This document shows, piece after piece, positions 34,395 to 43,747 of a DNA stretch of 64,000 bases (positions within the stretch are counted from its first letter, which is position 1; every line of letters begins with the position of its first letter). This DNA comes from Bacteroidetes bacterium UBA1935 (GTDB lineage Bacteria > Bacteroidota > Bacteroidia > Chitinophagales > Chitinophagaceae), in the NCBI GenBank assembly GCA_002337045.1, contig DDFF01000008.1, positions 186,001 to 250,000 of the forward strand, in the 5' to 3' direction. A program made the position numbers and the translations under genes. The notes below the pieces were generated by a model. It was not told the DNA's origin, searched no databases, and was given only the letters and a program-made list of their open reading frames with translations.

Positions 34395-35507
34395 ATGGCA
34401 AAAAAAGCATTGATAACAGGTGTTACTGGTCAGGATGGAGCATATCTGAGTGAGCTGTTATTGAACAAAGGATATGAAGTACACGGCATTAAGCGCAGAA
34501 GCTCTTTGTTTAATACCGATCGTATAGACCATCTGTATCAAGACCCACATTTAACGGGTAGAAACTTCATTCTGCATTATGGGGACCTTACAGATAGCAC
34601 CAATATCATCAGGATAATACAAGAGGTGCAACCTGATGAGATTTATAATCTTGGTGCAATGAGCCATGTGCAGGTAAGCTTTGAAACGCCTGAATATACT
34701 GCCAATGCAGACGGCACAGGCACACTACGTGTGTTGGAAGCTGTAAGGTTGCTGAAACTCACCGAAAAAACAAAAATATACCAGGCATCTACTTCTGAAC
34801 TATATGGCTTGGTGCAGGAAGTGCCACAGTCTGAAAAAACGCCTTTCTATCCACGCTCACCTTATGGTGTTGCAAAGCTATATGCATACTGGATAACTGT
34901 AAACTATCGCGAGGCGTATAATATGTTTGCGAGCAATGGTATCTTATTCAATCACGAGAGCCCGTTGAGGGGTGAAACATTTGTAACACGTAAGATAACA
35001 CGTGCTGTTGCACAAATATCAATGGGATTGCAGGATGTATTGTATGTTGGAAACCTGAATGCCCAACGCGATTGGGGCCATGCTAAAGATTATGTAGATG
35101 CTATGTGGCGCATACTACAACAAGATGTTGCAGAAGACTATGTAATAGCTACCGGCATTACAACCTATGTACGCGATTTTATCAGGATGGCATTTGAAGA
35201 AGTTGGTGTAGAGCTTGAATTTGTTGGAGAAGGTGTAGAAGAAAAAGGCATTGTGAAATCAGCAAAAGAAGGGTCTATGTTGAAGTCAGGTAAAGTTGTA
35301 GTAAGTGTCGATCCTAAATACTTCAGGCCAACTGAAGTAGACTTGTTAATTGGTGATGCAACCAAAGCACGAGAGAAGCTGGGTTGGGAACCTAAGTACA
35401 CACTAAAAGAAATGGTGAGTGAAATGGTGGCTTATGACATTAAGCACTTTGAAAAGGAAAATATACTGAAAGCCGCAGGCTACGATTTTTTGCCTAAATA
35501 CGAATAG
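34395..35507 (+). CDS. gmd: GDP-mannose 4,6-dehydratase
   Basis: The 370-residue extended SDR has GVTGQDGAYLSELLL near residue 9 for NADP, GIKRRSSLFNTDRIDHLY near residue 32 and the active-site YGVAKLYAYW with catalytic Tyr and Lys. It turns GDP-mannose into GDP-4-keto-6-deoxymannose. The next gene, fcl, completes GDP-L-fucose. The last base of its stop codon is the first base of a GTG in front of fcl. Confidence 0.97.
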   Translation: MAKKALITGVTGQDGAYLSELLLNKGYEVHGIKRRSSLFNTDRIDHLYQDPHLTGRNFILHYGDLTDSTNIIRIIQEVQPDEIYNLGAMSHVQVSFETPEYTANADGTGTLRVLEAVRLLKLTEKTKIYQASTSELYGLVQEVPQSEKTPFYPRSPYGVAKLYAYWITVNYREAYNMFASNGILFNHESPLRGETFVTRKITRAVAQISMGLQDVLYVGNLNAQRDWGHAKDYVDAMWRILQQDVAEDYVIATGITTYVRDFIRMAFEEVGVELEFVGEGVEEKGIVKSAKEGSMLKSGKVVVSVDPKYFRPTEVDLLIGDATKAREKLGWEPKYTLKEMVSEMVAYDIKHFEKENILKAAGYDFLPKYE

Positions 35508-35515
35508 TGATAAGT

Positions 35516-36442
35516 ATGAACAAGAACGGTAAGGTATATGTAGCAGGGCATAAGGGAATGGTGGGCAGTGCCATTACAAGAAAGCTACAGGCTGAAGGTT
35601 TTACAAATCTGGTATTCAGAACATCTACGGAGCTAGATTTGAGAAACCAACAGGCAGTAGAACAATTCTTTGTTGCCGAAAAGCCTGACTATGTTTTTCT
35701 GGCTGCAGCAAAAGTTGGGGGTATACTTGCCAACAATCAATACAAAGCAGATTTTCTTTACGATAACCTGATGATACAAAACAATGTAATCCATCAGGCA
35801 TATAAGCATGGTGTGAAGAAACTAATGTTTCTTGGCTCATCATGCATCTATCCTCAAATGGCACCACAACCGTTGAAGGAGGAATATCTGTTGACCGGTT
35901 TGTTAGAACCAACTAACGAACCGTATGCCATTGCAAAAATTGCAGGTATCAAAATGTGCGATGCCTATAGGTTTCAATACGGATGTAATTTCATATCAGT
36001 GATGCCGACCAATCTGTATGGTCCGAACGATAATTACGATTTGAATAACTCGCATGTATTGCCTGCATTACTGCGAAAGTTTCATGATGCTAAAGAACAA
36101 GGTGCTCCGAATGTTACAGTTTGGGGTTCTGGCAAACCACTGCGCGAGTTTCTACATGCTAATGATTTGGCAGATGCCTGCTACTATCTGATGCAGCATT
36201 GCAACGAAGCAGGTTTTGTAAATATTGGGGTTGGTGAAGATATCAGCATTGCAGATTTAGCACTAATGATAAAAGATATTGTAGGCTATAAAGGAGAACT
36301 GGTATGGGATACTACAAAACCTGACGGTACACCACGCAAACTAATGGATGTGTCAAAGCTGCATGGAATGGGTTGGAAAGCGAAGATTGGATTGCGTCAG
36401 GGTATTGAAGCAGTATATAAAGAGAAGTTTCTCAACAACTAA
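35516..36442 (+). CDS. fcl: GDP-L-fucose synthase
   Basis: The 308-residue SDR has VAGHKGMVGSAITRKL at the start, FLGSSCIYPQMAPQPLKE with the catalytic Ser, and EPYAIAKIAGIKMC with the YxxxK-type site. It epimerises and reduces the Gmd product to GDP-L-fucose. The ATG at 35516 is preferred over the GTG at 35507 that overlaps the gmd stop. Confidence 0.97.
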   Translation: MNKNGKVYVAGHKGMVGSAITRKLQAEGFTNLVFRTSTELDLRNQQAVEQFFVAEKPDYVFLAAAKVGGILANNQYKADFLYDNLMIQNNVIHQAYKHGVKKLMFLGSSCIYPQMAPQPLKEEYLLTGLLEPTNEPYAIAKIAGIKMCDAYRFQYGCNFISVMPTNLYGPNDNYDLNNSHVLPALLRKFHDAKEQGAPNVTVWGSGKPLREFLHANDLADACYYLMQHCNEAGFVNIGVGEDISIADLALMIKDIVGYKGELVWDTTKPDGTPRKLMDVSKLHGMGWKAKIGLRQGIEAVYKEKFLNN

Positions 36443-36451
36443 GAATCTATT

Positions 36452-37315
36452 TTGAAAGATACACAACGTCATAACGAAGATTGGAGCTTAGTAATAAAAC
36501 CTAAGACAGGACTTCTTGAAATAAACTTCAGAGAGCTTTGGCGATACAGAGATTTGGTACTGCTACTTGTAAAAAGGGATTTTGTTTCTTTTTATAAACA
36601 GACTATTCTTGGCCCGATATGGTTTTTGGTTCAACCATTACTTACAACCTTAATGTTTTTGTTAGTTTTTGGCAGGATAGCACAACTGCCCACGGATGGA
36701 GTTCCTGCTATTCTGTTTTATCTAGCAGGCGTAACATGCTGGAGCTATTTTTCCGAGGCATTAACAAAGACTTCGGAAACATTTACTGCAAATGCAAACA
36801 TATTTGGTAAGGTATATTTTCCGAGGTTGATAATACCTCTTTCAATTGTTGTATCTGCAATGATGCGATTGGGAGTACAATTGATTTTGTTTTTTGCAGT
36901 CCTTGGTTACTATATTTTTTTCACTGATAGTGATACTCATCTTACATGGGCGGCGGCATTGTTCCCTATATTAATAATAATGATGGGATTACTAGGTCTT
37001 GGTTTAGGACTGATATTCTCTGCATTAACTACAAAGTATAGAGACTTACGTTTCTTGCTGACGTTTGGTGTACAGTTGTTGATGTACGCTACGCCGATTG
37101 TTTATCCTTTGTCGCTTGCTCCAGAAAAATACATATGGTTGATTGTAGCGAATCCGTTTACCGCAATTATTGAAACATTCAGGTTCGGGTTTCTGGGTGC
37201 GGGTGCATTTAATCCCGTATATTTTACATATAGTGCAGTAGCAACGTTAATAATATTACTGACTGGTGTTCTGATATTTAATAAGGTTGAGAAAAACTTT
37301 ATGGATACCGTATAA
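36452..37315 (+). CDS. ABC-2 polysaccharide export permease (Wzm-like)
   Basis: The 287-residue protein has a cytoplasmic start with LWRYRDLVLLLVKRDF, then the KQTILGPIWFLVQPLLTT motif of ABC-2 polysaccharide permeases and about six membrane helices. It pairs with the ATPase that follows. Together they move undecaprenyl-linked polysaccharide across the inner membrane. The start is TTG at 36452; no ATG is near. The next gene's ATG lies 10 bases after the stop. Confidence 0.92.
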   Translation: MKDTQRHNEDWSLVIKPKTGLLEINFRELWRYRDLVLLLVKRDFVSFYKQTILGPIWFLVQPLLTTLMFLLVFGRIAQLPTDGVPAILFYLAGVTCWSYFSEALTKTSETFTANANIFGKVYFPRLIIPLSIVVSAMMRLGVQLILFFAVLGYYIFFTDSDTHLTWAAALFPILIIMMGLLGLGLGLIFSALTTKYRDLRFLLTFGVQLLMYATPIVYPLSLAPEKYIWLIVANPFTAIIETFRFGFLGAGAFNPVYFTYSAVATLIILLTGVLIFNKVEKNFMDTV

Positions 37316-37325
37316 AAATACCCAC

Positions 37326-38597
37326 ATGTCGAATACTGTAATAGAACTCAATAATATTTCAAAATTATACCGCCTTGGTGAGGTAGGTACTGGTACACTG
37401 TCACACGATCTTAATCGTTGGTGGCATCGCCTGCGTGGCAAGGAAGATCCGTATGCTAAAGTGGGTGAAGAAAATAATAGGGAAAGCAAAGGTGGTGAAT
37501 ATGTTTGGGCAATACAGGATATTAATTTCAAAGTAAATCAGGGTGATGTACTTGGTGTTATTGGTAAAAATGGCGCAGGAAAATCAACTTTGTTGAAAAT
37601 ATTGTCTCGTGTTACCGCGCCTACAAAAGGTACAATTAAGGCAAAAGGTCGAATAGCAAGCTTATTAGAAGTTGGTACAGGCTTCCACCCGGAGTTGACA
37701 GGCAGGGAAAATATATTCTTGAATGGTGCTATACTCGGCATGACAAAAACAGAAATCAGGCGAAAGTTTGATGAGATAGTTTCATTCTCAGGTGTAGAGC
37801 GATATATAGATACACCAGTTAAACGTTATAGTTCGGGCATGTATGTGCGCCTGGCATTTGCAGTGGCCGCACATCTTGAATCTGAGATATTGATTGTTGA
37901 TGAAGTACTTGCTGTAGGTGATGCTGAGTTTCAGAAAAAATGCTTGGGTAGAATGAAAGATGTGAGTGCTAAGGAGGGTAGAACAGTATTGTTTGTGAGT
38001 CATAACATGGCAGCTGTGAGGCAGTTATGTACCAATGCGGTAGTAATGAAGAATGGCAGATTGGTATTTGAAGGTACGCAGACAGATTGCGTAAATTTCT
38101 ATCAGAGGTCTCACAATACAAATTTTGAGTATATACACGAAGGAGATATTGAAAATGCACCGGGCAATAAACATATTCGCATCAAGCGATTTGATGTAAA
38201 ACCGGTAAACGGAGAAGTCATTTCTATTTCTTCAGGGTTTGATTTTGAGTTAGAGTTTCTGAATAATAGAGAAGATATAAGTCTCGATGTAACATTCGAA
38301 CTAAAAAACAGTGACGACATAATTGTATTTCATAACGGTACTATATTAAGCCCGAATAAAGATTCAAAGAGAGGTTACTACAAAGTATCGTCACGAATAC
38401 CAGCGCATACACTTAATGCAGGTGTTTATAAATTTACCTTGATATTTGGTGAAAGTCAACGTTATGAGGTTTGTGCATTAGAAGACTTCGTTCAATTTGA
38501 GATAATGAATGAAGCTAGCGGTAGTAATAGTAGTGTATTGCCCGGTATGTTGCATTTGAATATGCCATTTAGTACAATCTTCAACAATGTGAATTAA
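37326..38597 (+). CDS. Polysaccharide ABC transporter ATPase with C-terminal domain (Wzt-like)
   Basis: The 423-residue protein has the ATPase domain (Walker A GKNGAGKST at residues 80-88, signature YSSGMYVRLAFAVA, Walker B ILIVDEVLAVGD). A separate C-terminal beta domain of about 150 residues starts near residue 270. In Wzt proteins that domain binds the modified non-reducing end of the polymer, and length is set by a terminal cap such as methyl (family knowledge). Three methyltransferases in the same operon are candidates for making such a cap. The ATG at 37326 is used. Confidence 0.93.
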   Translation: MSNTVIELNNISKLYRLGEVGTGTLSHDLNRWWHRLRGKEDPYAKVGEENNRESKGGEYVWAIQDINFKVNQGDVLGVIGKNGAGKSTLLKILSRVTAPTKGTIKAKGRIASLLEVGTGFHPELTGRENIFLNGAILGMTKTEIRRKFDEIVSFSGVERYIDTPVKRYSSGMYVRLAFAVAAHLESEILIVDEVLAVGDAEFQKKCLGRMKDVSAKEGRTVLFVSHNMAAVRQLCTNAVVMKNGRLVFEGTQTDCVNFYQRSHNTNFEYIHEGDIENAPGNKHIRIKRFDVKPVNGEVISISSGFDFELEFLNNREDISLDVTFELKNSDDIIVFHNGTILSPNKDSKRGYYKVSSRIPAHTLNAGVYKFTLIFGESQRYEVCALEDFVQFEIMNEASGSNSSVLPGMLHLNMPFSTIFNNVN

Positions 38598-38600
38598 ACC

Positions 38601-39011
38601 ATGACTTTAGAGGCAGTAAGGTTTATTGATTTGCCCAAAATTCCTGATGACAGGGGTAATCTTTCATTCTTCCAAAATGATGAGCATATACCTTTCAAAA
38701 TTCAACGTGCATATTGGATATATGATGTGCCGGGTGGAGAACACCGAGGAGGGCATGCTTATACAGATTTGCAGGAAGTAATCATTGCATTGTCTGGTAG
38801 TTTTGATGTAGTGATAGACGATGGGTTTGAAAAGAAAGAAGTAACACTAAATCGTTCTTATAATGCATTGTATGTGCCTAAAATGATTTGGCGTAGGCTT
38901 GAAAATTTTTCAACAAATAGTCTTGCATTCATTGTTACAGATAAACTGTATGATGAAGAACAATACATAAGAAATTATGAACAATATAAAGCAATGAATG
39001 TAAATGGGTAA
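38601..39011 (+). CDS. WxcM/FdtA-like cupin, copy 1 (HAY variant)
   Basis: The 136-residue cupin is of the FdtA/QdtA sugar 3,4-ketoisomerase family: IQRAYWIYDVPGGEHRGGHA, then LSGSFDVVIDDG and a late SFNRSY-like segment (TLNRSYNALYVP). FdtA uses two His of an HAH motif; here it reads His52-Ala-Tyr54. It may act on a dTDP-4-keto-6-deoxyhexose with altered outcome or help the second copy. The HAY/HAF form is common in Bacteroidota as I recall it. It overlaps copy 2 by 8 bases. Confidence 0.85.
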   Translation: MTLEAVRFIDLPKIPDDRGNLSFFQNDEHIPFKIQRAYWIYDVPGGEHRGGHAYTDLQEVIIALSGSFDVVIDDGFEKKEVTLNRSYNALYVPKMIWRRLENFSTNSLAFIVTDKLYDEEQYIRNYEQYKAMNVNG

Positions 39012-39429
39012 ATTTAACAGTGTGTTTGATTGTAAAATCGTTCAGTTTCCTGTTATTCACAACAGATCAGGGAACATTACCCCTGTACAAAACAATATTG
39101 AGGTTCCTTTTGATATTCAAAGGGTTTACTATCTCTATGATGTGCCTGGTGGGGCTGACCGTGGAGGTCATGCACATAAAAGTCTCCAACAGCTTATAAT
39201 AGCAGCAAGTGGTAGTTTTGATATTACATTGGACGATGGAGAAAATAAAAGAGTGTTTTCTTTAAACAGGCCTAACGTAGGGTTGTTTTTATGTTCTGGT
39301 ATTTGGAGGGTTATTTCAAATTTCTCATCAGGTGCAATATGTCTGGTTTTGGCATCACTCAAATATGGCGAAAATGATTATATAAGGCAATATGATGACT
39401 TTATTGCGTATAAAAAGAGTGGTTTATGA
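39004..39429 (+). CDS. WxcM/FdtA-like cupin, copy 2 (HAH variant)
   Basis: The 141-residue paralogue of the gene before it keeps the full active-site HAH (His56, His58 in RGGHAHKS). FdtA/QdtA enzymes shift the keto group of dTDP-4-keto-6-deoxyglucose from C4 to C3, which then receives an amino group from a DegT-type aminotransferase; such an aminotransferase lies 17 kb downstream. The dTDP-glucose genes rmlA/rmlB are not in the window. It overlaps the next gene by 4 bases (ATGA). Confidence 0.87.
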   Translation: MGKFNSVFDCKIVQFPVIHNRSGNITPVQNNIEVPFDIQRVYYLYDVPGGADRGGHAHKSLQQLIIAASGSFDITLDDGENKRVFSLNRPNVGLFLCSGIWRVISNFSSGAICLVLASLKYGENDYIRQYDDFIAYKKSGL

Positions 39430-40388
39430 GTATAAGATTGGTAAGATATAGTAGTGAGCACGAAGAGGCTTGGGACTATTTTATAAGAAATAGATCTGTA
39501 AACAGTACCTTTTTACATAGCAGAAAATTTTACAAGCATAATGCACTAAATACCCAAGACGACTGCTCTTACTTGTTTTACGACGACAATAAATTGATAG
39601 CTGTTTTTCCTGCAAACCTTTATGAAAAGGAAGGGAATAAAATATTGCATTCTTACTTGAGATCTACTTATGGAGGTGTCGTATTTTCAGATGATGCAAA
39701 AACCATTGATATTATTGAGGTTCTCGAACAAATAGAAAATGAAGCTAAAATATTAGAGGTAAGTGAAATAATAATTAGGCCAACATTTTCAATTTATAAT
39801 AGCGGATTAGGAGGAAGTCTTGATTATGCTTTATGGAAATGTGGTTTCTCGCTTAAATATAGAGAAGTTGAGTTTGCAATAGATTTACATAAGTATCCCA
39901 TGTATGGCAGTAGTTGCAAAAGAAGTACAACTGCAGCTTATAAAAAAGGTGTAACTGTAAGAGAGAGTAATGAATTAAGTCAGTATTGGGATATACTTTC
40001 ATCAAATCTAAGAGAACGTTATGGTGTTACTCCAGTACATAGTATTGAACAAATAGAGTATTTAAAACAATTAATAGGCGATGATATCAAGCTGTTTGCT
40101 GCATATCTTGAAGATAAAATGATAGGAGGTATATTATGTTTTGTTGCTAATAAATGCGTAGTACATGCACAATACATAGCCTCAATAAGCAGATATCAAG
40201 AATACAGGCCATTAAATGCTGCTATAGATACTATTGCAGCATGGTCTAAGAATAATGGATATAAATATTTTAATCTTGGCATGGCAACTGAGCCTGGAGG
40301 GGCTATTATAAATGATGGTTTGATGCGCTTTAAAGAAGGATTTGGTGCCAGAGGCGTTTTGAGAGAAACAATGCATAAAATACTGTAG
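39426..40388 (+). CDS. FemAB-like GNAT-fold acyltransferase
   Basis: The 320-residue protein has two GNAT-like halves, with FLHSRKFYKH near residue 29 and YKYFNLGMATEPGGAI near the end. It resembles FemAB/BioF2-like proteins that acylate sugars or lipid-linked intermediates in polysaccharide loci. Substrate and donor are unknown. It opens the AT-rich block of this operon and overlaps the cupin by 4 bases. Confidence 0.75.
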   Translation: MSIRLVRYSSEHEEAWDYFIRNRSVNSTFLHSRKFYKHNALNTQDDCSYLFYDDNKLIAVFPANLYEKEGNKILHSYLRSTYGGVVFSDDAKTIDIIEVLEQIENEAKILEVSEIIIRPTFSIYNSGLGGSLDYALWKCGFSLKYREVEFAIDLHKYPMYGSSCKRSTTAAYKKGVTVRESNELSQYWDILSSNLRERYGVTPVHSIEQIEYLKQLIGDDIKLFAAYLEDKMIGGILCFVANKCVVHAQYIASISRYQEYRPLNAAIDTIAAWSKNNGYKYFNLGMATEPGGAIINDGLMRFKEGFGARGVLRETMHKIL

Positions 40389-40394
40389 ATAATT

Positions 40395-41162
40395 ATGGAT
40401 AACCAGTTTCAGAAAGATTACGAAAATTTTAAAAATCTTAGTTATAATGATTTTAAAACTTTAGCGCAGAATGATTCTCTTTCTATATATCAGAAAATAG
40501 GCTTTCCTGATTCTTACAGAAAGGATAAGGAACGATACATATTCGATGATATTGTTGAGAAGATGCAAATGAGTGGTGAAAAGGAGAAAATAATAATGGA
40601 TATTGGATGCGGATGCAGTGACTTGGTTGGCTATATTATTGATTACGCAGTTTCTGCAGATAGTAAACTACTATTAGTTGATTCTGAAGAAATGTTACAA
40701 CTGGTAAGAGACGAAACTGTGATTGAGAAATATGCTGGATATTTCCCGGATGATACAGCCACAATCGTAAATAATTATTTAGGTAAAGTAGATTACATTA
40801 TCTGTTATAGTATTTTTCACTACGTTTTTTACAATACTTGTATGTTCAGGTTTTTAGATATTGCAGTGTCTATGTTGAAACCAAATGGCAAATTACTTTT
40901 GGCAGATATACCTAATATTGACAAGCGCAAACGCTTCTATTCTACGGAGCGGGGTATAAAAATGCATCAGGAATTCACAGGCGACAATTCGATTCCAGAA
41001 TTCAAGTATAATATTCTAGAGCCTGCACAAATAGACGATAGTGTTGTTTTTGCAATAATGCAACGATATAGGAATTTCGGGTTTGAGACATACTTATTAA
41101 AACAGCCTGAAAGTTTGACCATGTGGAATAGGCGAGAAGATATATTAATCCAAAGAAGTTGA
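40395..41162 (+). CDS. Class I SAM-dependent methyltransferase
   Basis: The 255-residue protein has motif I IMDIGCGCSDLVGYI near residue 63 and a late MLKPNGKLLLADIP segment. The N-terminal 55 residues are Lys/Asn-rich. In this operon it could methylate a sugar. Codon use is strongly AT-biased like its neighbours. A TTG reading of the next gene overlaps its stop. Confidence 0.78.
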   Translation: MDNQFQKDYENFKNLSYNDFKTLAQNDSLSIYQKIGFPDSYRKDKERYIFDDIVEKMQMSGEKEKIIMDIGCGCSDLVGYIIDYAVSADSKLLLVDSEEMLQLVRDETVIEKYAGYFPDDTATIVNNYLGKVDYIICYSIFHYVFYNTCMFRFLDIAVSMLKPNGKLLLADIPNIDKRKRFYSTERGIKMHQEFTGDNSIPEFKYNILEPAQIDDSVVFAIMQRYRNFGFETYLLKQPESLTMWNRREDILIQRS

Positions 41163-41164
41163 AA

Positions 41165-41842
41165 ATGAAAAGCAGGAAATTAATTATTTTCGGAGATAGC
41201 GCTTTTGCAGAGATTGCGTATGAGTATTTTACGTATGATTCAGAATATGAAGTTGTAGCATTTACTGTTAGTAAAGACTATTTGACAAAAGATGCTCTGT
41301 TTAATTTGCCTATTATTCCATTCGAAAATATAGACGCCTTATACCCTCCTTCTGAATTTGAAATGTATATTGCATTGGTATATAACACCTTGAATAGAGT
41401 GAGAATTCAATTTTATAACGAGGCGAGAGATAAAGGTTACAAATTAGCAAACTATGTAAGTAGCAAAGCATTTCTATGGAGGAATGTTGAAATGGGGGAT
41501 AATTGTTTTGTGTTTGAGGACAATACGATTCAACCATTTGTAAAAATTGGAAGTAATAATGTTTTCTGGAGTGGTAATCACATAGGGCATCACTCACAAA
41601 TAGGTAGTCATAACTTTATATCTTCTCATGTAGTAGTTTCAGGTTTTTGTGAGATCGGTAATGCAAACTTTATGGGTGTAAATGCGACAATGGGCAATAA
41701 TATTAAACTAGGTAGTGATTGTCTAATTGGTTCTTTTGTACATATCATCAAAGATGTTGAAGATGGTACTCTGATGAGAGGTATGCCTAACAGGCCTGAT
41801 GAAACAAATACCTATGACAAGTTTAATATAAGTAAAATATGA
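41165..41842 (+). CDS. NeuD/PglD-like sugar O- or N-acyltransferase
   Basis: The 225-residue protein has an N-terminal Rossmann part (LIIFGDSAFAEIAYEYF) and a left-handed beta-helix C-terminal half with hexad repeats such as VKIGSNNVFWSGNHIGHHSQIGSH (described here in parts). This is the PglD/NeuD layout that acetylates an amino sugar or sialic-acid-like sugar with acetyl-CoA. The ATG at 41165 is used. It overlaps the next gene by 4 bases. Confidence 0.82.
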   Translation: MKSRKLIIFGDSAFAEIAYEYFTYDSEYEVVAFTVSKDYLTKDALFNLPIIPFENIDALYPPSEFEMYIALVYNTLNRVRIQFYNEARDKGYKLANYVSSKAFLWRNVEMGDNCFVFEDNTIQPFVKIGSNNVFWSGNHIGHHSQIGSHNFISSHVVVSGFCEIGNANFMGVNATMGNNIKLGSDCLIGSFVHIIKDVEDGTLMRGMPNRPDETNTYDKFNISKI

Positions 41843-42765
41843 GATGGCTGAAGAGGGGATTAGTTTATGCGCCTGAAAAAACACACTGGTGGAATCAATT
41901 GTATGCGATATTGCCAACTCCTATATATCTGGAAGGCGAAAATATTATTCGTGTATACTTTTCTACAACTTGTAAAGATAGATTTGGAAGGGTAACATTT
42001 ATTGACCTGAATGCTGATAATCCATCAGAGGTTATCTATAAACATGAAGACTATATCCTAGATACAGGTGTTATAGGAGCATTTGATGATTGCGGTGTGA
42101 ATGTATCTTCTGTGGTTACGTATGATAATAATATTTTAATGTTTTATGTAGGTTATCAAAGACACTTCAAAGTTCCATATTCATTACTCACAGGTCTTGC
42201 AATATCTAGAGACGGTATAAATTTCCATAAGACTTCAAATATACCTATTTTAGAACGCAATAATGAAGAGTTGAACATACGTTCTGCTCCAACTGTACTG
42301 ATTGAGGCAGGAATACTGAGGGCTTGGTATGTTGCTGGTATAGGCTGGGAAAAAATTGGAGGGGTACATAACAGTAAATTACTCCCTACTTACAGAATAA
42401 GATACGCTGAATCTAAAGATTCTATAAAATGGATTTTAGGTAATGAGGATATAGTTGAATTGAAAAATGATGAGTTTGGCTTTGGTAGGCCTTATATATA
42501 TAAGAAAGCAGATAAATATCAATTGTTTTATTCTGTAAGAAGGGAAAGTACTTCGTACAGAATTGGATTTGCAGAGTCTGAAGATGCAAATAATTGGGTG
42601 AGAAAAGATAATGAAATAGGTATTGATGTGTCGGTTGATGGCTGGGATAGTGAAATGATATGTTATCCAGCGGTTATTTGTGTAAAAGGCGTAACCTATT
42701 TATTTTATAATGGTAATAATAATGGTGAAACAGGTTTTGGTTATGCTGAACTTGTAGAGGAATAA
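41839..42765 (+). CDS. Glycosidase-like five-bladed beta-propeller protein
   Basis: The 308-residue protein shows repeated WWN/GR, D-x-G and WY motifs of a GH43/GH32-like five-bladed propeller, for example IGAFDDCGVNVSS and LRAWYVAGIGWEKIGG, and the late YPAVICVKGVTYLFYNG. There is no signal peptide, so it stays in the cytoplasm, where a hydrolase would be unusual. It may instead be a non-hydrolytic sugar-binding or transferase-like member found in polysaccharide loci. The activity is unknown. Confidence 0.7.
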   Translation: MRWLKRGLVYAPEKTHWWNQLYAILPTPIYLEGENIIRVYFSTTCKDRFGRVTFIDLNADNPSEVIYKHEDYILDTGVIGAFDDCGVNVSSVVTYDNNILMFYVGYQRHFKVPYSLLTGLAISRDGINFHKTSNIPILERNNEELNIRSAPTVLIEAGILRAWYVAGIGWEKIGGVHNSKLLPTYRIRYAESKDSIKWILGNEDIVELKNDEFGFGRPYIYKKADKYQLFYSVRRESTSYRIGFAESEDANNWVRKDNEIGIDVSVDGWDSEMICYPAVICVKGVTYLFYNGNNNGETGFGYAELVEE

Positions 42766-42782
42766 TAAAGCTTTTATCAGTC

Positions 42783-43736
42783 TTGGAAAAACAACCATTA
42801 GTTACAATAGGCTCCCTTTGTTACAATACCGGAAAGTATGTAATAGAAACTCTTAAGTCTATTCAGAATCAAACATACTCGAATATTGAGCATATAATAA
42901 TCGACGACTGCTCGATAGATGATTCTGTATTAATTGTAAAAAAATGGATTGAAGATAATGACTATAAATGCACGTTTATTCAACATAAAGAAAATAAAGG
43001 TGTTCATGCTTCTCTTAATGAGATACTTGAAAAAGGTCAAGGTAAATACATAACTTTTGCTTCTGATGACTTGCTGACTGAAAATAAGATTACAGACTTA
43101 GTATATATTCTTGAAGAATTAGGGAAAGAGTATGGAGTGGCGTATGGAGATATGAGTTATATAGATGAATCTGGTAGTAACCTTGGAAATTCCACTTGGT
43201 TTGATGATAAATTTTATAAAGGCTATCTACCCCCACAAGGAGAAATATTTAAAAATATCGTATATTCTATAACGTTTTTTGTCCAAGCTTCTTTATATAA
43301 CAATGAATTGCTAAGAAAATTACAGTTTAAGTTTGATGACAGATTTATTTGTGAGGACTGGCACTTAAACCTTTTCGTAACAAGATATAGCAAGGCGGTT
43401 GGCAACAAGAATATTTACTGTAAATATAGATATAGGTATGATTCTCTAACAGCAGTGAATTGGACAAATGATAAAATGCATAAAGTACTATTGTCTCAGC
43501 TGGCGATGTTTGATGAAGTCTACAGGTATAAACTTAATACTAAAGAAGATAAAGAATTAATATATAAAAAGATGCATTCACTGGCATTACAACTATATTC
43601 AACAAGAAGACTTGGTAGGATCAATAAAGCTAAAATTGCATATGATTTATTTAACAAAAAACCAAGCTTTAAAAACATAATGAAAGTTATGGTGCTAATT
43701 ATATTTGGAAGTATTCAACCTAAAAAAGCTTCATAG
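42783..43736 (+). CDS. Glycosyltransferase family 2 protein
   Basis: The 317-residue GT-A protein has VTIGSLCYNTGKYVIETL at the start, IIDDCSIDDS near residue 40 and FASDDLLTENK near residue 95 with the DXD-like metal site. The start is TTG at 42783. It lies in the AT-rich block. Confidence 0.9.
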   Translation: MEKQPLVTIGSLCYNTGKYVIETLKSIQNQTYSNIEHIIIDDCSIDDSVLIVKKWIEDNDYKCTFIQHKENKGVHASLNEILEKGQGKYITFASDDLLTENKITDLVYILEELGKEYGVAYGDMSYIDESGSNLGNSTWFDDKFYKGYLPPQGEIFKNIVYSITFFVQASLYNNELLRKLQFKFDDRFICEDWHLNLFVTRYSKAVGNKNIYCKYRYRYDSLTAVNWTNDKMHKVLLSQLAMFDEVYRYKLNTKEDKELIYKKMHSLALQLYSTRRLGRINKAKIAYDLFNKKPSFKNIMKVMVLIIFGSIQPKKAS

Positions 43737-43747
43737 AACTTACAGCG

